Positions 9,090 to 18,186 of a stretch of DNA of 64,000 nt are shown piece after piece. The notes beneath the pieces were generated by a model. It worked only from the letters and a program-made list of their open reading frames with translations, had not been told where the DNA came from and ran no database searches. The translations under genes and the position numbers were made by a program. Position 1 is the first letter of the stretch; every line of letters starts with the position of its first letter. The stretch covers positions 3,857,674 through 3,921,673 of the forward strand of contig NZ_CP015698.1 of the NCBI RefSeq assembly GCF_002163715.1. Direction: 5' to 3'. This DNA is from Curvibacter sp. AEP1-3. GTDB taxonomy: Bacteria; Pseudomonadota; Gammaproteobacteria; Burkholderiales; Burkholderiaceae_C.

Positions 9090-10367
9090 CTATCGGTCAG
9101 GGGCATTGCGAATCTTGTTTATATCAAACTCAGTCACCGGCAGCGCGTGATTGCCCCAGCTATTGCGAATGAAACTGAGCACGTTGGCCATCTCCACATC
9201 ATTGAGTGCAAACTGGTACGGCGGCATGCCGAAGGGTTGCGGTTTGCCGGTGGTGGATGGCCCATAGGCCCCTTTGAGCAAGATCAGGACCAGGTTGTTG
9301 GTGCTGTCCATCAGCACAGCGCGGTTGCCTGCCAGGGCAGGGTAGGCGTTCTCCACCCCTTCTCCGTTTTTGCCGTGGCATTGGGCGCAGTGTTTTTCGT
9401 ACAGCTTTGCGCCCAAGGCGTTCTCGCGACCTGAGGCAGCCGCTGGCTTAGGGGCGGCCGTTCCCTTGTTCAATGTTTGCAGGTACAGCGCCATGGACAG
9501 GGCATCCCCGGGTTCCAGGTACTGGGTGCTGTTGCGCACGACTTCTGCCATCGGGCCCGCCACGTAGGCTTGCTGGTGCTGCCCTCGCGTCAGCAGGGTG
9601 ACAATGTCAGCAGCTTCCCAGTTACTGAGTCCTGCTTCCGATGGGTCATTCAAGGCGGGCGCGTACCAGCGGCCATCGGGCAAAGTGGCACCATTCCAAG
9701 CGGCGGATGTGCGCAGACCGCCCAGCCGGTTCCGCGGGGTGTGGCATTCGGCACAGTGCCCCAGGCCTTGCACTAGTTCAGAGCCTCGGCGTGCCGAAGG
9801 GGGCGCATCTACCTGGGCGATGGTTGATGTTTCCGCTTCGCTGAAATGCAGGATGCGCCATGCAGTGAGTGCGGTTTGGGTGCCGAGTGGCCAAGGTAAC
9901 TCGTGCGACTTGTTCTTCGTGTCAGATGCAGGCAGGGTGCGCAGGTACGCAAACAAGGCGTCGCTGTCGGCGCGGCTCACCCGGGTGAAGCTGGTGTACG
10001 GAAAGGCGGGGTTCAGCACGCGCCCGTCAGGTCCCACGCCCTGGTGCATGGCACGCCAGAAGTCGCCCTCGCTCCACTGCCCAATGCCGGCGGTGGGGTG
10101 GGGAGTGAGGTTGCCGGGATTCACACGCCCGAAGGGCGTTTGCAAGCCATCCCCTCCCGCGTATGCCTGTCCGCCACGCGCGGTGTGGCATTGGGCGCAA
10201 TTGCCTAGGCGTGCCAGGTAAGCGCCGCGCTGCACCCGAGTGGCGTCTTGGATCGCGGGTAGAGCTTGCGGCGATGGCGTTGACTTGCGCACCGCCGGGG
10301 CCACCCATTCCGCTACCACTACAAACAACAAAGCCGCAGCGCAGAGTCCGGCAAAAATCTTTTTCAT
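9090..10367 (-). CDS. Triheme c-type cytochrome (alcohol/gluconate dehydrogenase cytochrome subunit type)
   Basis: About 425 residues with an N-terminal export signal (MKKIFAGLCAAALLFVVV). Three CXXCH heme c motifs are visible (NCAQCH near residue 45, HCAECH near 200, HCAQCH near 330), the layout of the cytochrome subunit of membrane-bound alcohol, aldehyde or gluconate dehydrogenases, which pass electrons to the quinone pool or an oxidase. The ATG at 10367 overlaps the stop of the preceding cytochrome gene as ATGA, which decides this start over the upstream one at 10382. No flavin or PQQ dehydrogenase is adjacent, so the electron donor is unclear. Confidence 0.92.
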   Translation of the reverse strand: MKKIFAGLCAAALLFVVVAEWVAPAVRKSTPSPQALPAIQDATRVQRGAYLARLGNCAQCHTARGGQAYAGGDGLQTPFGRVNPGNLTPHPTAGIGQWSEGDFWRAMHQGVGPDGRVLNPAFPYTSFTRVSRADSDALFAYLRTLPASDTKNKSHELPWPLGTQTALTAWRILHFSEAETSTIAQVDAPPSARRGSELVQGLGHCAECHTPRNRLGGLRTSAAWNGATLPDGRWYAPALNDPSEAGLSNWEAADIVTLLTRGQHQQAYVAGPMAEVVRNSTQYLEPGDALSMALYLQTLNKGTAAPKPAAASGRENALGAKLYEKHCAQCHGKNGEGVENAYPALAGNRAVLMDSTNNLVLILLKGAYGPSTTGKPQPFGMPPYQFALNDVEMANVLSFIRNSWGNHALPVTEFDINKIRNAPDR

Positions 10368-11095
10368 GGCGCACTCCCGCATTCAGGCAGGGGGCTCAGC
10401 TGCGCGGATCGCGCTGGTCGCGCCGATACCGCCGTGCTATTGGCAGGCACGGGTTGGGACGACAACCACTGGGAGATGGCATTCACGTCTGCATCGCTCA
10501 GGCGCTTGGCGATGGTTGCCATGCAGTCGGGCGCGTGGGCTCTGCGCTGGCCGGTTTGCCAGCCGCCCAGTTGGGCGTTCAGGTAGTCACGCGGCAAGCC
10601 GAGCAAGCCGGGAACACCGGGTTGTAGTCCAGTTAGGGCCTGGCCGTGGCAGGCGATACAGGCGGGTAAGCGCCGGCTTTCATCGCCCTGCAGCACCAGC
10701 GCCTTGCCGCGCGCGAGGACATCAGGGGCTACCGTGGCAGTTGCTGGCGCAGGGTAGGGCACATGCAGGCTGGCAAAGTAGTCCGCCATGGCCCGCAGGT
10801 AATCGTCGCTCAGGGGGGCAATCAGGTGCTGCATGGGGCTGTACTGGCGGCGCCCTTCCTGAAAGTTTTGCAGCTGGTTGTACAAGTAGCCGGCAGGTTT
10901 CCCTGCAATTCGGGGGTAGTAGCCATCGGGCCCGGCCTTGCCTTGCTCGCCATGGCAGGCTGTGCAGGCGCGTGTCCGTTCTGCCATGCCGCCGGGCTGT
11001 GCATGCCCAGCTAGAGGCCACGCGAGTAGTACGCAACAGAAACAAAAAAGCGCAGTGATGGCACTGCGCTGGAGGAAGGTCAGGCTTGCTCGCAT
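10364..11095 (-). CDS. Diheme c4-like cytochrome c
   Basis: A 243-residue exported cytochrome. The N-terminus has a clear signal peptide ending near AGHAQ (about residue 33). Two heme motifs, ACTACH and ACIACH, each open a repeated unit, as in cytochrome c4-type diheme proteins that carry electrons to terminal oxidases. It is the first gene of the long minus-strand run and overlaps the triheme cytochrome gene by the ATGA tetranucleotide, so both are expected to be made together and act in one periplasmic electron chain. Confidence 0.9.
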   Translation of the reverse strand: MRASLTFLQRSAITALFCFCCVLLAWPLAGHAQPGGMAERTRACTACHGEQGKAGPDGYYPRIAGKPAGYLYNQLQNFQEGRRQYSPMQHLIAPLSDDYLRAMADYFASLHVPYPAPATATVAPDVLARGKALVLQGDESRRLPACIACHGQALTGLQPGVPGLLGLPRDYLNAQLGGWQTGQRRAHAPDCMATIAKRLSDADVNAISQWLSSQPVPANSTAVSARPARSAQLSPLPECGSAP

Positions 11096-11118
11096 GGGGT
11101 GAGCTTACCCCAGCTGCC

Positions 11119-12813
11119 TTATGCGGTGCTGTCAGCCCAGACTACCCCTTTTTTCATGTGGGACCAGCGCTCAAACGATGGGCCGTAGGCGGTTTCTATG
11201 CAAGGGCGTTTGACCTTCAAAGTAGGGGTCACCATGCCGTTTTCTGCGGTCCACGTGGTGGTGACGGCAGCCAGAAAATCCAGCTTCTCGTGCGGTTCCA
11301 GCTGCTGGTTCACGTCGTGCAAATGCACCTCCAGCGCCTTCTCCAAGGTGTTTCGTCCTTCCGAAGTTTTGCTCAGATCGATAGCGTCGGGTGACAGCAT
11401 GACCAAAGCAAACGGCTGGGCAAAGTTGGCGCCCGTCACCGCACAAGCTTCTATGGAACTGTGTGTGACCAGCTTGTCCTCAATCGGCGCGGGTGCGATG
11501 TATTTGCCCTTGCTGGTCTTGAACATGTCCTTGACCCGCCCGGTAATGCTGAGGTAACCCTCGCGGTCCATGTGACCTTTGTCCCCGGTGCGCAGCCAGC
11601 CGTCCGGCGTCAAGGTTTCGGCGGTGAGCTCAGGTTCGCGGTAGTAGGCTTTCATCAGGCCCGGACTGCGCATCTGTATCTCGCCGCTGTCGGTGTCTAT
11701 CCTGCTTTCCACACCGTCATAGGGTTTGCCGACCGAGCCGGTCTGGCGCGAGCCGGGCAAAGTGGAGTGCGACACGCCGCTGTTTTCGGTCATGCCATAG
11801 ACCTCCACCAGGTCCAGACCCAGGTTGCGGTACCACTGCAGCACATCGGCGGGCATCGGCGCTGCCCCCCCTGCAGCAATGCGGCATTGGTCTAAGCCAA
11901 GGCCCTTGAGAATCTTGCGTCGTACCAATGTGCTGATGACAGGCAGGCTCAACAAGGTGCGCAGCTTCTTGGCCGGTACCTTGCCCAGCACACCCTGCTG
12001 GAACTTGACCCAGAGGCGCGGCACCGAGAAAAAGATGGTGGGCCGGGCGCGCTGCAGGTCCTGCAAAAAAGTGTCCAAAGACTCGGCAAAGAATATGTGC
12101 CCGCCATAGCGCAGGGATGCCTGCTCAATCAACATGCGTTCTGCCACATGCGCCAGAGGCAGGTACGAGATATAGCGGTCCGCGCTGCTCATGGGGAAGC
12201 GCTGCGTGGCGCAGCTCACGCCCCAGGCCATGCTGTTGAAGGTGTGCACCACGCCCTTGGGCTTGCCGGTAGTGCCCGAGGTGTAAATGATGGTGCTGGT
12301 GTTCTCTCCTGCGGGCTCAGGGCTCGCAGCCATGGGGCTGGTGGCGCTGACCAGTTCCAACCATTGGTGGGCATGCATATTGGGTGCCAAGGGCAGGGCA
12401 ATCAGTGGCAGCTCAGGGGGGACACCGGTGCGCAGGTTGGCAATGTCATCCATCTTGCCCACAAACAAGGCCTTGCTCTCGCTGTGCAGCAGGATGTAGC
12501 TCAAGGCCTCACCGTTGAAAGTGGGATAAATGGGCACCGACACGTATCCCGCCATGGCAATGGCCATGTCAGCCAGAATCCAATGCGCGCTGTTTTTGCC
12601 GATGATGGCAACCCGGCTGCCGGCAGGCCAGCCTTGGGACTGCAGCCACTGGGCCATGCAGCGCACCTGACCGGCGGCCTGGGCCCAAGTGATCTCCAGC
12701 ACCTGCCCGCCACTCATGGGCTGCGACAGGTAAATTTCGTTGGGGCGCTCCTTCTCCCAGCGGTACAGGCAGGCCAGAGGCAGGTCGGCAGGTTGTACGG
12801 TGATGGGTGTCAT
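11119..12813 (-). CDS. Long-chain acyl-CoA synthetase family, AMP-binding protein
   Basis: A 564-residue adenylate-forming enzyme that should activate a fatty acid with ATP and CoA. The P-loop-like TIIYTSGTTGKPKGVVHT (about residues 174-191), YGMTENSG (about 340) and GWLRTGDKGHMD (about 406-417) are intact, and RVKDMFKTSKGKYIAP (about 429-444) matches the long-chain acyl-CoA synthetase branch (FadD15/FAA-like). No membrane segment is apparent. It stands alone on the minus strand, 23 bases before the c4-like cytochrome gene. Substrate length cannot be read from sequence. Confidence 0.9.
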   Translation of the reverse strand: MTPITVQPADLPLACLYRWEKERPNEIYLSQPMSGGQVLEITWAQAAGQVRCMAQWLQSQGWPAGSRVAIIGKNSAHWILADMAIAMAGYVSVPIYPTFNGEALSYILLHSESKALFVGKMDDIANLRTGVPPELPLIALPLAPNMHAHQWLELVSATSPMAASPEPAGENTSTIIYTSGTTGKPKGVVHTFNSMAWGVSCATQRFPMSSADRYISYLPLAHVAERMLIEQASLRYGGHIFFAESLDTFLQDLQRARPTIFFSVPRLWVKFQQGVLGKVPAKKLRTLLSLPVISTLVRRKILKGLGLDQCRIAAGGAAPMPADVLQWYRNLGLDLVEVYGMTENSGVSHSTLPGSRQTGSVGKPYDGVESRIDTDSGEIQMRSPGLMKAYYREPELTAETLTPDGWLRTGDKGHMDREGYLSITGRVKDMFKTSKGKYIAPAPIEDKLVTHSSIEACAVTGANFAQPFALVMLSPDAIDLSKTSEGRNTLEKALEVHLHDVNQQLEPHEKLDFLAAVTTTWTAENGMVTPTLKVKRPCIETAYGPSFERWSHMKKGVVWADSTA

Positions 12814-12918
12814 GGTGGTCCCTGTGTGGTTTCAGGGCATTGTTCTTTTGGCATACGGACGGGGCAATGGTGATGACCCTAGGTGCCGCATGCCTGCGAC
12901 CCCCGTGTTTGTACCGAT

Positions 12919-13236
12919 TCAGCGCGCTTGCGCGAAGGGCTGTTCGATTTGCAAATCCGACTGCGCCAAGGCCACGCAGGGCAGAAACCAGCCCTCGGCC
13001 TTTTCGTCAGCACTGAGGCCCGGCCAGTCAATGCGATAGCGTACGTTGCCCGATACCAGCCGGCACATGCATTCGCGGCAGGTGCCGTTGCGGCAAGAGC
13101 TCGGCAGTTCCACACCCCCTAGCAGGCCGGATTCCAGCACGCTGGCCACCCCATTGGTCACGAAGTTCAACCCGTCGGGCAGCACCGAAACTTGGTGGCT
13201 TGCTGTAGGTGTTACTTGGCTTTTGGGGGTGGTCAT
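12919..13236 (-). CDS. 2Fe-2S plant-type ferredoxin
   Basis: From the ATG at 13236 the protein has 105 residues. Iron-sulfur ligands are the cysteines of SSCRNGTCRECMCRL (CX4CX2C) and the later FLPCVA cysteine, a typical [2Fe-2S] beta-grasp ferredoxin. It probably shuttles electrons to an oxygenase or reductase that is not in this neighbourhood. A longer start at 13308 exists but would reach into the promoter of the divergent GNAT gene and add an unconserved leader, so the shorter start is preferred. Confidence 0.82.
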   Translation of the reverse strand: MTTPKSQVTPTASHQVSVLPDGLNFVTNGVASVLESGLLGGVELPSSCRNGTCRECMCRLVSGNVRYRIDWPGLSADEKAEGWFLPCVALAQSDLQIEQPFAQAR

Positions 13237-13349
13237 CCGGTGGGTGGTCGGGCTGTCAAAGTCCTGAAAAATGGCAGCGTAAGAGGCCTTTGTCGAATAC
13301 TGCGACAATCACGCTCTTTTTTTCAATTTTGCTTGAGTTTGCGTTAGAC

Positions 13350-13877
13350 ATGTCCAGTACGACTACTTTCAAGGTTCGCCCCGCCACACTACGTGATGCC
13401 AAAGCCATCGCTGAGCTCCACAATTCTTCTGTTCGCGAAGCCTTCAAAAGCATGCTGGCCGATACACCGGTTCCCGTGACCCCCTTGGACAAGCGCCAGG
13501 CTTACTGGCGCGAAGCGATTGAGTACGCCGAACCCCAGGTTCAGGTGGCTATGGATGACGACAAGATTGTCGGTTTCGTTGGTTTTGACCGTTCCCGCGA
13601 CAAGGGCACCCCACCCACCATGGGCGAGATTTGGGCCATTTACGTCGCCTCCAGCCACTGGGACAAAGGCGTGGGCCTGGCCCTGTGGGATGCTGCCCGC
13701 GAAGGCCTGCTCGAAGAAGGTTGTGCCAACGTGAGCATCTGGCTGCCGATCGCCAACGAACGCGCCATGCGTTTCCATGAGCTCGCCGGTTTCAAGCGTG
13801 AGATGAATACCGCTAAGACTGTCCAGATCGGTGCGGTCAAGATTGAGGAAATGCGCCTCAAGCGACCTCTGAACTAA
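13350..13877 (+). CDS. GNAT family N-acetyltransferase
   Basis: 175 residues from the ATG at 13350 (MSSTTTFKVRPATLRDAKAI). The acetyl-CoA-binding region is IWAIYVASSHWDKGVGLALW (about residues 94-113), with the loop after it, and a late MRFHELAGF segment typical of the family. GNAT enzymes acetylate amines on small molecules or proteins; the substrate is not predictable. It is divergent from the ferredoxin gene and convergent with the KAS III gene across a strong hairpin. Confidence 0.88.
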   Translation: MSSTTTFKVRPATLRDAKAIAELHNSSVREAFKSMLADTPVPVTPLDKRQAYWREAIEYAEPQVQVAMDDDKIVGFVGFDRSRDKGTPPTMGEIWAIYVASSHWDKGVGLALWDAAREGLLEEGCANVSIWLPIANERAMRFHELAGFKREMNTAKTVQIGAVKIEEMRLKRPLN

Positions 13878-13889
13878 GGACGTTCCCCC

Positions 13890-13915
13890 GAAGCGCCTGG
13901 CCTTACAGGCGCTTC
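13890..13915. terminator. Bidirectional hairpin between convergent GNAT and KAS III genes
   Basis: A perfect 10-base-pair stem (GAAGCGCCTG / CAGGCGCTTC) with a six-base loop. The loop and right arm include the KAS III stop codon at 13903-13905. Its place between two convergent genes suggests it ends transcription from both sides, although there is no strong T-run. Confidence 0.55.
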
Positions 13916-15021
13916 ACCACTACGCTACCGATCGAGTAGCCTGCTCCGAATGAGCAGATCACTCCCACCTCACCCGCTGCAATGTCAGCGTGGTGGCGGT
14001 GGAAAGAGATGATGGAGCCTGCCGACGCCGTGTTGGCGAATTCGTCCAGAATCACCGGCGCATCGTCCACCGTAGCGTCCCGCCCCAAGAGTTTTTTGGC
14101 AATCAGCTGGTTCATGCCCAGGTTGGCCTGGTGCAACCAGAAACGTCGCACCTGCTGCGGCGTGAGGTCCAGAGATTTCAGGTGCTGCTCGATGTGCTCG
14201 GCCGCCATGGGACACACCTCTTTGAACACTTTGCGGCCCTCCTGGCGGAAGAGCTGATCACGGTCGTCCGGGTCACGGTCCTCCGAGCGCGACATGAAGC
14301 CGTTGTTGTTGCGGATGTTGTTGCTGAAAGTGCTTAGCAGCTTCGTGCCCAGCACCTCAAAGCTGCCGGCGGGTGCCAGGTCCAGGCGCTCCACCAGAAT
14401 GGCCGTGCACACATCGCCGAAGATGAAGTGGCAGTCGCGGTCTATCCAGGCCTGGTGGGCGGATGTGATCTCGGGGTTCACCACCAGCACCGCACGGGCA
14501 CTGCCGCAGCGCACGGCGTTCACCGCTTGCTCCAGCGCAAAGGTGGCGGAAGAGCAGGCCACGTTCATGTCAAAACCGTAGCCCTGCACACCCAATGCCG
14601 TCTGAATCTCGATGGCCATGGCCGGGTAGGGGCGCTGCATGTTGGCGCTGGCGCAAATCACACCGTCCACATCGGCTGCGGTTTTGCCGGCAGCTTTGAG
14701 TGCGTCCTGGCAGGCTTTGACCGCAATTTCGGCCATCAGCGAAATCTCGGTGTCAGGCCGGGGTGTGAAGTGCGGGCGCATGCGCTCAGGGTCCAGCACA
14801 CCGGTTTTTTCCATGACATAGCGGCGCTGGATGCCGGAGGCCTTTTCAATGAACTCCACGCTGGAGTCCGTGAGCGCTACCCGGGTGCCCGCAGCAATCT
14901 CGTCGGCATAGCGGGCGTTCTGCAGGGCCGCATAGGCGTTGTACGAGGCCACCAATTCCGCATTGGTAATGACCTCGGGCGGGGTGAAGATTCCGGTGCT
15001 GCTGATGGCGACGCGATGCAT
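13903..15021 (-). CDS. Beta-ketoacyl-ACP synthase III (FabH-like)
   Basis: A 372-residue KAS III enzyme, which condenses an acyl-CoA starter with malonyl-ACP. The catalytic triad is visible: Cys in NVACSSATFA (about residue 154), His in HQANLGMNQL (about 295) and Asn in FANTASAGSI (about 328). It is longer than E. coli FabH (317) and matches the FabH2-like branch common in Burkholderiales. It is not in a fatty-acid operon; its neighbours are GNAT (convergent) and an alcohol dehydrogenase (divergent). Confidence 0.92.
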   Translation of the reverse strand: MHRVAISSTGIFTPPEVITNAELVASYNAYAALQNARYADEIAAGTRVALTDSSVEFIEKASGIQRRYVMEKTGVLDPERMRPHFTPRPDTEISLMAEIAVKACQDALKAAGKTAADVDGVICASANMQRPYPAMAIEIQTALGVQGYGFDMNVACSSATFALEQAVNAVRCGSARAVLVVNPEITSAHQAWIDRDCHFIFGDVCTAILVERLDLAPAGSFEVLGTKLLSTFSNNIRNNNGFMSRSEDRDPDDRDQLFRQEGRKVFKEVCPMAAEHIEQHLKSLDLTPQQVRRFWLHQANLGMNQLIAKKLLGRDATVDDAPVILDEFANTASAGSIISFHRHHADIAAGEVGVICSFGAGYSIGSVVVKRL

Positions 15022-15190
15022 AAATGTCTTCTCGGGCTGGGTTGGTCTGGGCCGGGCTAACGGGCCGTGCCGGTGGATTATCTGTCCAAGCGGCGGCAGT
15101 CGCGGGGGTTACAAGGCCGACATTTGGCGCCACCTCTTCGCGGTACGCTGCGCCATGGCGCGCGTGCCACGACCTATGCAGGAGACCCCT

Positions 15191-16207
15191 ATGACTACAT
15201 TTCGCGGCTGGGCAGCCCCCGGCAAAAGTGCTGATCTGCAACGGCTGGACTACGACCCCGGCACCATGGGCGCTGAAGAGGTGGAAATCGCGGTGGAGTA
15301 CTGCGGCATCTGCCACTCCGACCTCGCCATGGTCGACAGCGAGTGGTTTCCGGTGAGCTACCCGGTCGTGCCCGGGCATGAGGTGGTGGGCACCATCGTA
15401 GCGGTGGGGCCGCAGGTCAAGGGGCGCAGTGTGGGGCAGCGTGTGGGCCTGGGCTGGCACAGCAACAGTTGCCAGCACTGCCGCTTCTGCCAGGGGGGCG
15501 AGCAAAACCTGTGCGCCACGCGTCAGCCCACCATCATCGGCCGCCATGGTGGTTTTGCCGACAAGGTGCGTTCGCACTGGAGCTGGGCCTTGCCCATTCC
15601 CGAGGGGCTGGACCCCGCGGCTGCCGGCCCGCTGATGTGCGGTGGTGGCACAGCGTTTTTGCCCTTTGTGATCAACGACATCAAACCCACCGACCGCGTG
15701 GGTGTGGTGGGCATAGGCGGGCTGGGTCATCTGGCCGTCAAGTTCGCCAAAGCCTGGGGTTGTGATGTGACCGCGTTCACCTCCAGCCCCTCCAAGCGGG
15801 AAGAGGCGCTCGCGCTGGGTGCGCACCGCACGGTGTCGAGTGTGGATGTGAAAGAACTCAAGGCCTTTGCAGGCCAACTGGACTTTTTGCTGGTCACCGT
15901 GGGTGCCAGCCTGGAGTGGGATGCACTTCTCGGCACGCTGGCACCCAAAGGGCGCATGCACATGGTGGGCGTGGTCACAGAAGCCATGAAGCTGCGCACC
16001 GGCAGCCTGCTGTCCTGGCAGCGCAGCATTTCGGCATCGCCCACGCCATCTCCGGTCACGCTCATGAAGATGATGGACTTTTGCGCCCGCCACGGCATTG
16101 CGCCGCAGGTGGAACACTTCCCCATGTCCCGCGTGAATGACGCAGTGGCCCACTTGCGCAGTGGTAACGCCCGCTACCGGGTCGTGCTGGATGCGGACTT
16201 TGCCTAG
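15191..16207 (+). CDS. NAD(P)-dependent zinc alcohol dehydrogenase (YahK/AdhC-like)
   Basis: 338 residues from the ATG at 15191, preceded by GGAGACCCCT. Catalytic zinc ligands are in YCGICHSDLA (about residues 36-45) and PGHEVVG (about 61-67); the structural zinc site is CQHCRFCQGGEQNLC (about 94-108). The cofactor loop is GIGGLGHLAVKFAKAWG (about 175-191). Relatives such as YahK and cinnamyl-type dehydrogenases reduce a wide set of aldehydes with NADPH. The next gene starts 27 bases on in the same direction. Confidence 0.92.
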   Translation: MTTFRGWAAPGKSADLQRLDYDPGTMGAEEVEIAVEYCGICHSDLAMVDSEWFPVSYPVVPGHEVVGTIVAVGPQVKGRSVGQRVGLGWHSNSCQHCRFCQGGEQNLCATRQPTIIGRHGGFADKVRSHWSWALPIPEGLDPAAAGPLMCGGGTAFLPFVINDIKPTDRVGVVGIGGLGHLAVKFAKAWGCDVTAFTSSPSKREEALALGAHRTVSSVDVKELKAFAGQLDFLLVTVGASLEWDALLGTLAPKGRMHMVGVVTEAMKLRTGSLLSWQRSISASPTPSPVTLMKMMDFCARHGIAPQVEHFPMSRVNDAVAHLRSGNARYRVVLDADFA

Positions 16208-16234
16208 CCAACTGCACAGGTATGCTCTGCCCCC

Positions 16235-17203
16235 ATGCAACGTCCCCGCTTTCTCCCTGACGACTTCACCCTGGTCCTGATCGGCGTAGTCACGCTGGCC
16301 AGCCTGTTCCCCGCCCAAGGTGCGGTGGCCCAGGCGTTTGAATGGATCACCACCGCCGCCATTGCCCTGCTTTTTTTCATGCATGGCGCCAAACTCTCCC
16401 GCGCCAACGTGGTGGCGGGCCTGAGCCATTGGCGGTTGCACTTGCTGGTGCTGGGCTTTACCTTCGGGCTGTTTCCGCTGCTGGGGCTGCTGCTCAAGCC
16501 AGTGTTCGCCTGGACGCTGAGCCCCGAGTTGGCAGTGGGCATGCTGTTTTTGTGCACCTTGCCTGCCACGGTGCAGTCGGCCATCGCGTTCACTGCTATG
16601 GCGCGAGGCAATGTGGCGGCGGCGGTGTGCAGCGCGTCTGCTTCCAGCCTGATTGGTGTGTTTGTCACGCCCCTGCTGGTGAGCTGGTTCGTGGTGCCCG
16701 GTGGCTTGTCAGGTGGCAGCGCGCTGGATGCGGTGATCCACATCATGGAGCAACTGCTGCTGCCCTTTGCGCTGGGCCAGTTGTTGCAGCCGCTGGTGGG
16801 CGGCTTTGTAAAGCGCCATGCCGCCACGCTCAAGATGGTGGACCAAAGCTCCATCCTGCTGGTGGTCTACACCGCCTTCAGCGCGGCGGTGATCGAGGGC
16901 TTGTGGAGCCACGTGCCCTTGCCCATGCTGTTGGCCCTTACTGTGGCGTGCTGCGTGCTGCTTGCACTGGTGTTGGCCGCCACCACCTGGGGAAGCCGCA
17001 AGCTGGGCTTCATCAAAGAAGACGAAATCACCATCGTCTTTTGCGGCTCCAAAAAGAGCCTTGCCAGCGGCGTCCCCATGGCCAAGGTGCTGTTCGCAGC
17101 CCCGCAAGTGGGCATGATGCTTCTGCCCCTCATGATCTTCCACCAGATCCAGCTCATGGTCTGCGCAGTGCTGGCGCAGCGCTACGGAAAGCGTGTGAAC
17201 TGA
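16235..17203 (+). CDS. Bile acid:sodium symporter family (SBF-like, YfeH type) transporter
   Basis: A 322-residue, almost wholly hydrophobic protein with about nine or ten membrane segments. The start MQRPRFLPDDFTLVLIGVV, AISHLRQ-like loops and FCGSKKSLASGVPMAKVLF (about residues 269-287) match the SBF-like subfamily of sodium-coupled organic anion carriers. It follows the alcohol dehydrogenase closely and may share its transcript. Substrate unknown. A copy of the dispersed palindromic repeat lies just after its stop. Confidence 0.88.
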   Translation: MQRPRFLPDDFTLVLIGVVTLASLFPAQGAVAQAFEWITTAAIALLFFMHGAKLSRANVVAGLSHWRLHLLVLGFTFGLFPLLGLLLKPVFAWTLSPELAVGMLFLCTLPATVQSAIAFTAMARGNVAAAVCSASASSLIGVFVTPLLVSWFVVPGGLSGGSALDAVIHIMEQLLLPFALGQLLQPLVGGFVKRHAATLKMVDQSSILLVVYTAFSAAVIEGLWSHVPLPMLLALTVACCVLLALVLAATTWGSRKLGFIKEDEITIVFCGSKKSLASGVPMAKVLFAAPQVGMMLLPLMIFHQIQLMVCAVLAQRYGKRVN

Positions 17204-17208
17204 CGCAA

Positions 17209-17260
17209 TTTGCTATTGATTTGGTAGCTGCTTGCGCATATCCGGTGAGCGTTAGCGGCG
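17209..17260 (+). repeat. Dispersed palindromic repeat, copy 3 (reference-like copy)
   Basis: TTGCTATTGATTTGGTAGCT then GCTTGCGCATATCCGGTGAG then CGTTAGCGGCG. This intergenic copy shows all parts: an inner palindrome (GCTAT/ATAGC-like), the GCTTGCGCA block and a GC-rich arm. It lies just after the SBF-like gene stop and just before the stop of the convergent small membrane protein. Confidence 0.7.
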
Positions 17261-17267
17261 GTTTTGA

Positions 17268-17555
17268 CTATAAACTGCGCGGTCCGCTGGCGCTGCGGAT
17301 GGCTCTCCACGCTACTCCGAGCATGACGGTCAACATGGAGAGTGCCAATGCAGGCCAGATCAACAAGCCGCCCTGTTCCTGGTAAACGACCAGGGTTTGC
17401 GCATCGAAATAGCGACCCGTTTCGTCGAAGAGGTTCCGGTACGGCCAATACACCGTGAAATAGATATACCAACAAGCGAGTGAGACGCCCAGACACAACA
17501 GGGCTGCTGCAAGGACCAAGGTAGCCGCGATGTGCGATGGGCCTTTGGTAGGCAA
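17268..17555 (-). CDS. Small two-helix membrane protein, unknown function
   Basis: A 95-residue protein with two hydrophobic helices (about residues 10-33 and 63-85) joined by a loop rich in aromatic and acidic residues (TVYWPYRNLFDETGRYFD). No domain is recognised. It lies between the SBF-like transporter (convergent) and the CoxG-like gene (same strand, upstream). A longer frame overlaps it in another phase but lacks protein-like features. Considered real because of its clean two-helix layout. Confidence 0.6.
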   Translation of the reverse strand: MPTKGPSHIAATLVLAAALLCLGVSLACWYIYFTVYWPYRNLFDETGRYFDAQTLVVYQEQGGLLIWPALALSMLTVMLGVAWRAIRSASGPRSL

Positions 17556-17620
17556 AACGGTACCCCTGTCCTGATCTTCGGCTAAAGAAGCAAGTGCTTG
17601 GCGGCCTGATCTTTCGGCCC

Positions 17621-18091
17621 TTACGCTTCCCCGCCGAAGTGTTTGGTGAGGTTGTCGATGTACTGCTCCACCATTTTTTCAAATTCGGCTTCGGCAACGG
17701 GTGCGGCCACCATCTTCATCAGGCCGGGCAGGGGCAAAGTGAGTTCGCCCTGGATCTCCAGCACGATGTTGGTGGACTTTTTGTTGTCGGTGATCTTCCA
17801 GCTGCCGGCCACCAGGGCGTTACCTTCGCCCTTCACCGGGGTCCAGCTCACAGTGCCTTTGGCCTTGTTAGAGGTGTATTTGGAGGCGTACACCGTTTGC
17901 AGCGTGATGGAGGCAATACCGATTTTTTCCATCTCCCAGCGGTAAGCGCCGCCGCCCAGATCGACCAACTGATCGACTTTGGGGAAATGGCTGGCTGAGG
18001 TGGGCACATCCGACAGCACAGCGAAGACTTCGCTGGCCTTGGCCTTCACATCAAATTCGTAACCCAGGTTGATTTCTACGGTAATTGCCAT
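17621..18091 (-). CDS. SRPBCC / CoxG-like lipid-binding-fold protein
   Basis: A 156-residue protein of the START/SRPBCC (polyketide cyclase-like) fold, with an N-terminal beta strand (VEINLGYEFDVKAKASEVFAV is its general pattern) and a long C-terminal helix (about residues 130-155). The EGEG-containing middle and the final MEQYIDNL-like helix resemble CoxG, but no CO dehydrogenase genes are near, so a general hydrophobic-ligand-binding role is more likely. Length and start (ATG at 18091 after GGAGACAAGAGCC) are good. Confidence 0.8.
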   Translation of the reverse strand: MAITVEINLGYEFDVKAKASEVFAVLSDVPTSASHFPKVDQLVDLGGGAYRWEMEKIGIASITLQTVYASKYTSNKAKGTVSWTPVKGEGNALVAGSWKITDNKKSTNIVLEIQGELTLPLPGLMKMVAAPVAEAEFEKMVEQYIDNLTKHFGGEA

Positions 18092-18186
18092 GGCTCTTGT
18101 CTCCTTTGTAGGTGGTGCTTTACCGCCGCATGTTACTGCCTAAGCAGCGGCTGCCCGTGGAGGAGGGGCCCCAAAAAGGCTGGGGA

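Noticed and set aside
14846..16441. Minus-strand frame of 531 codons opposite the alcohol dehydrogenase
   Set aside because: Shadow of the dehydrogenase and transporter genes; His/Gln-rich without motifs.
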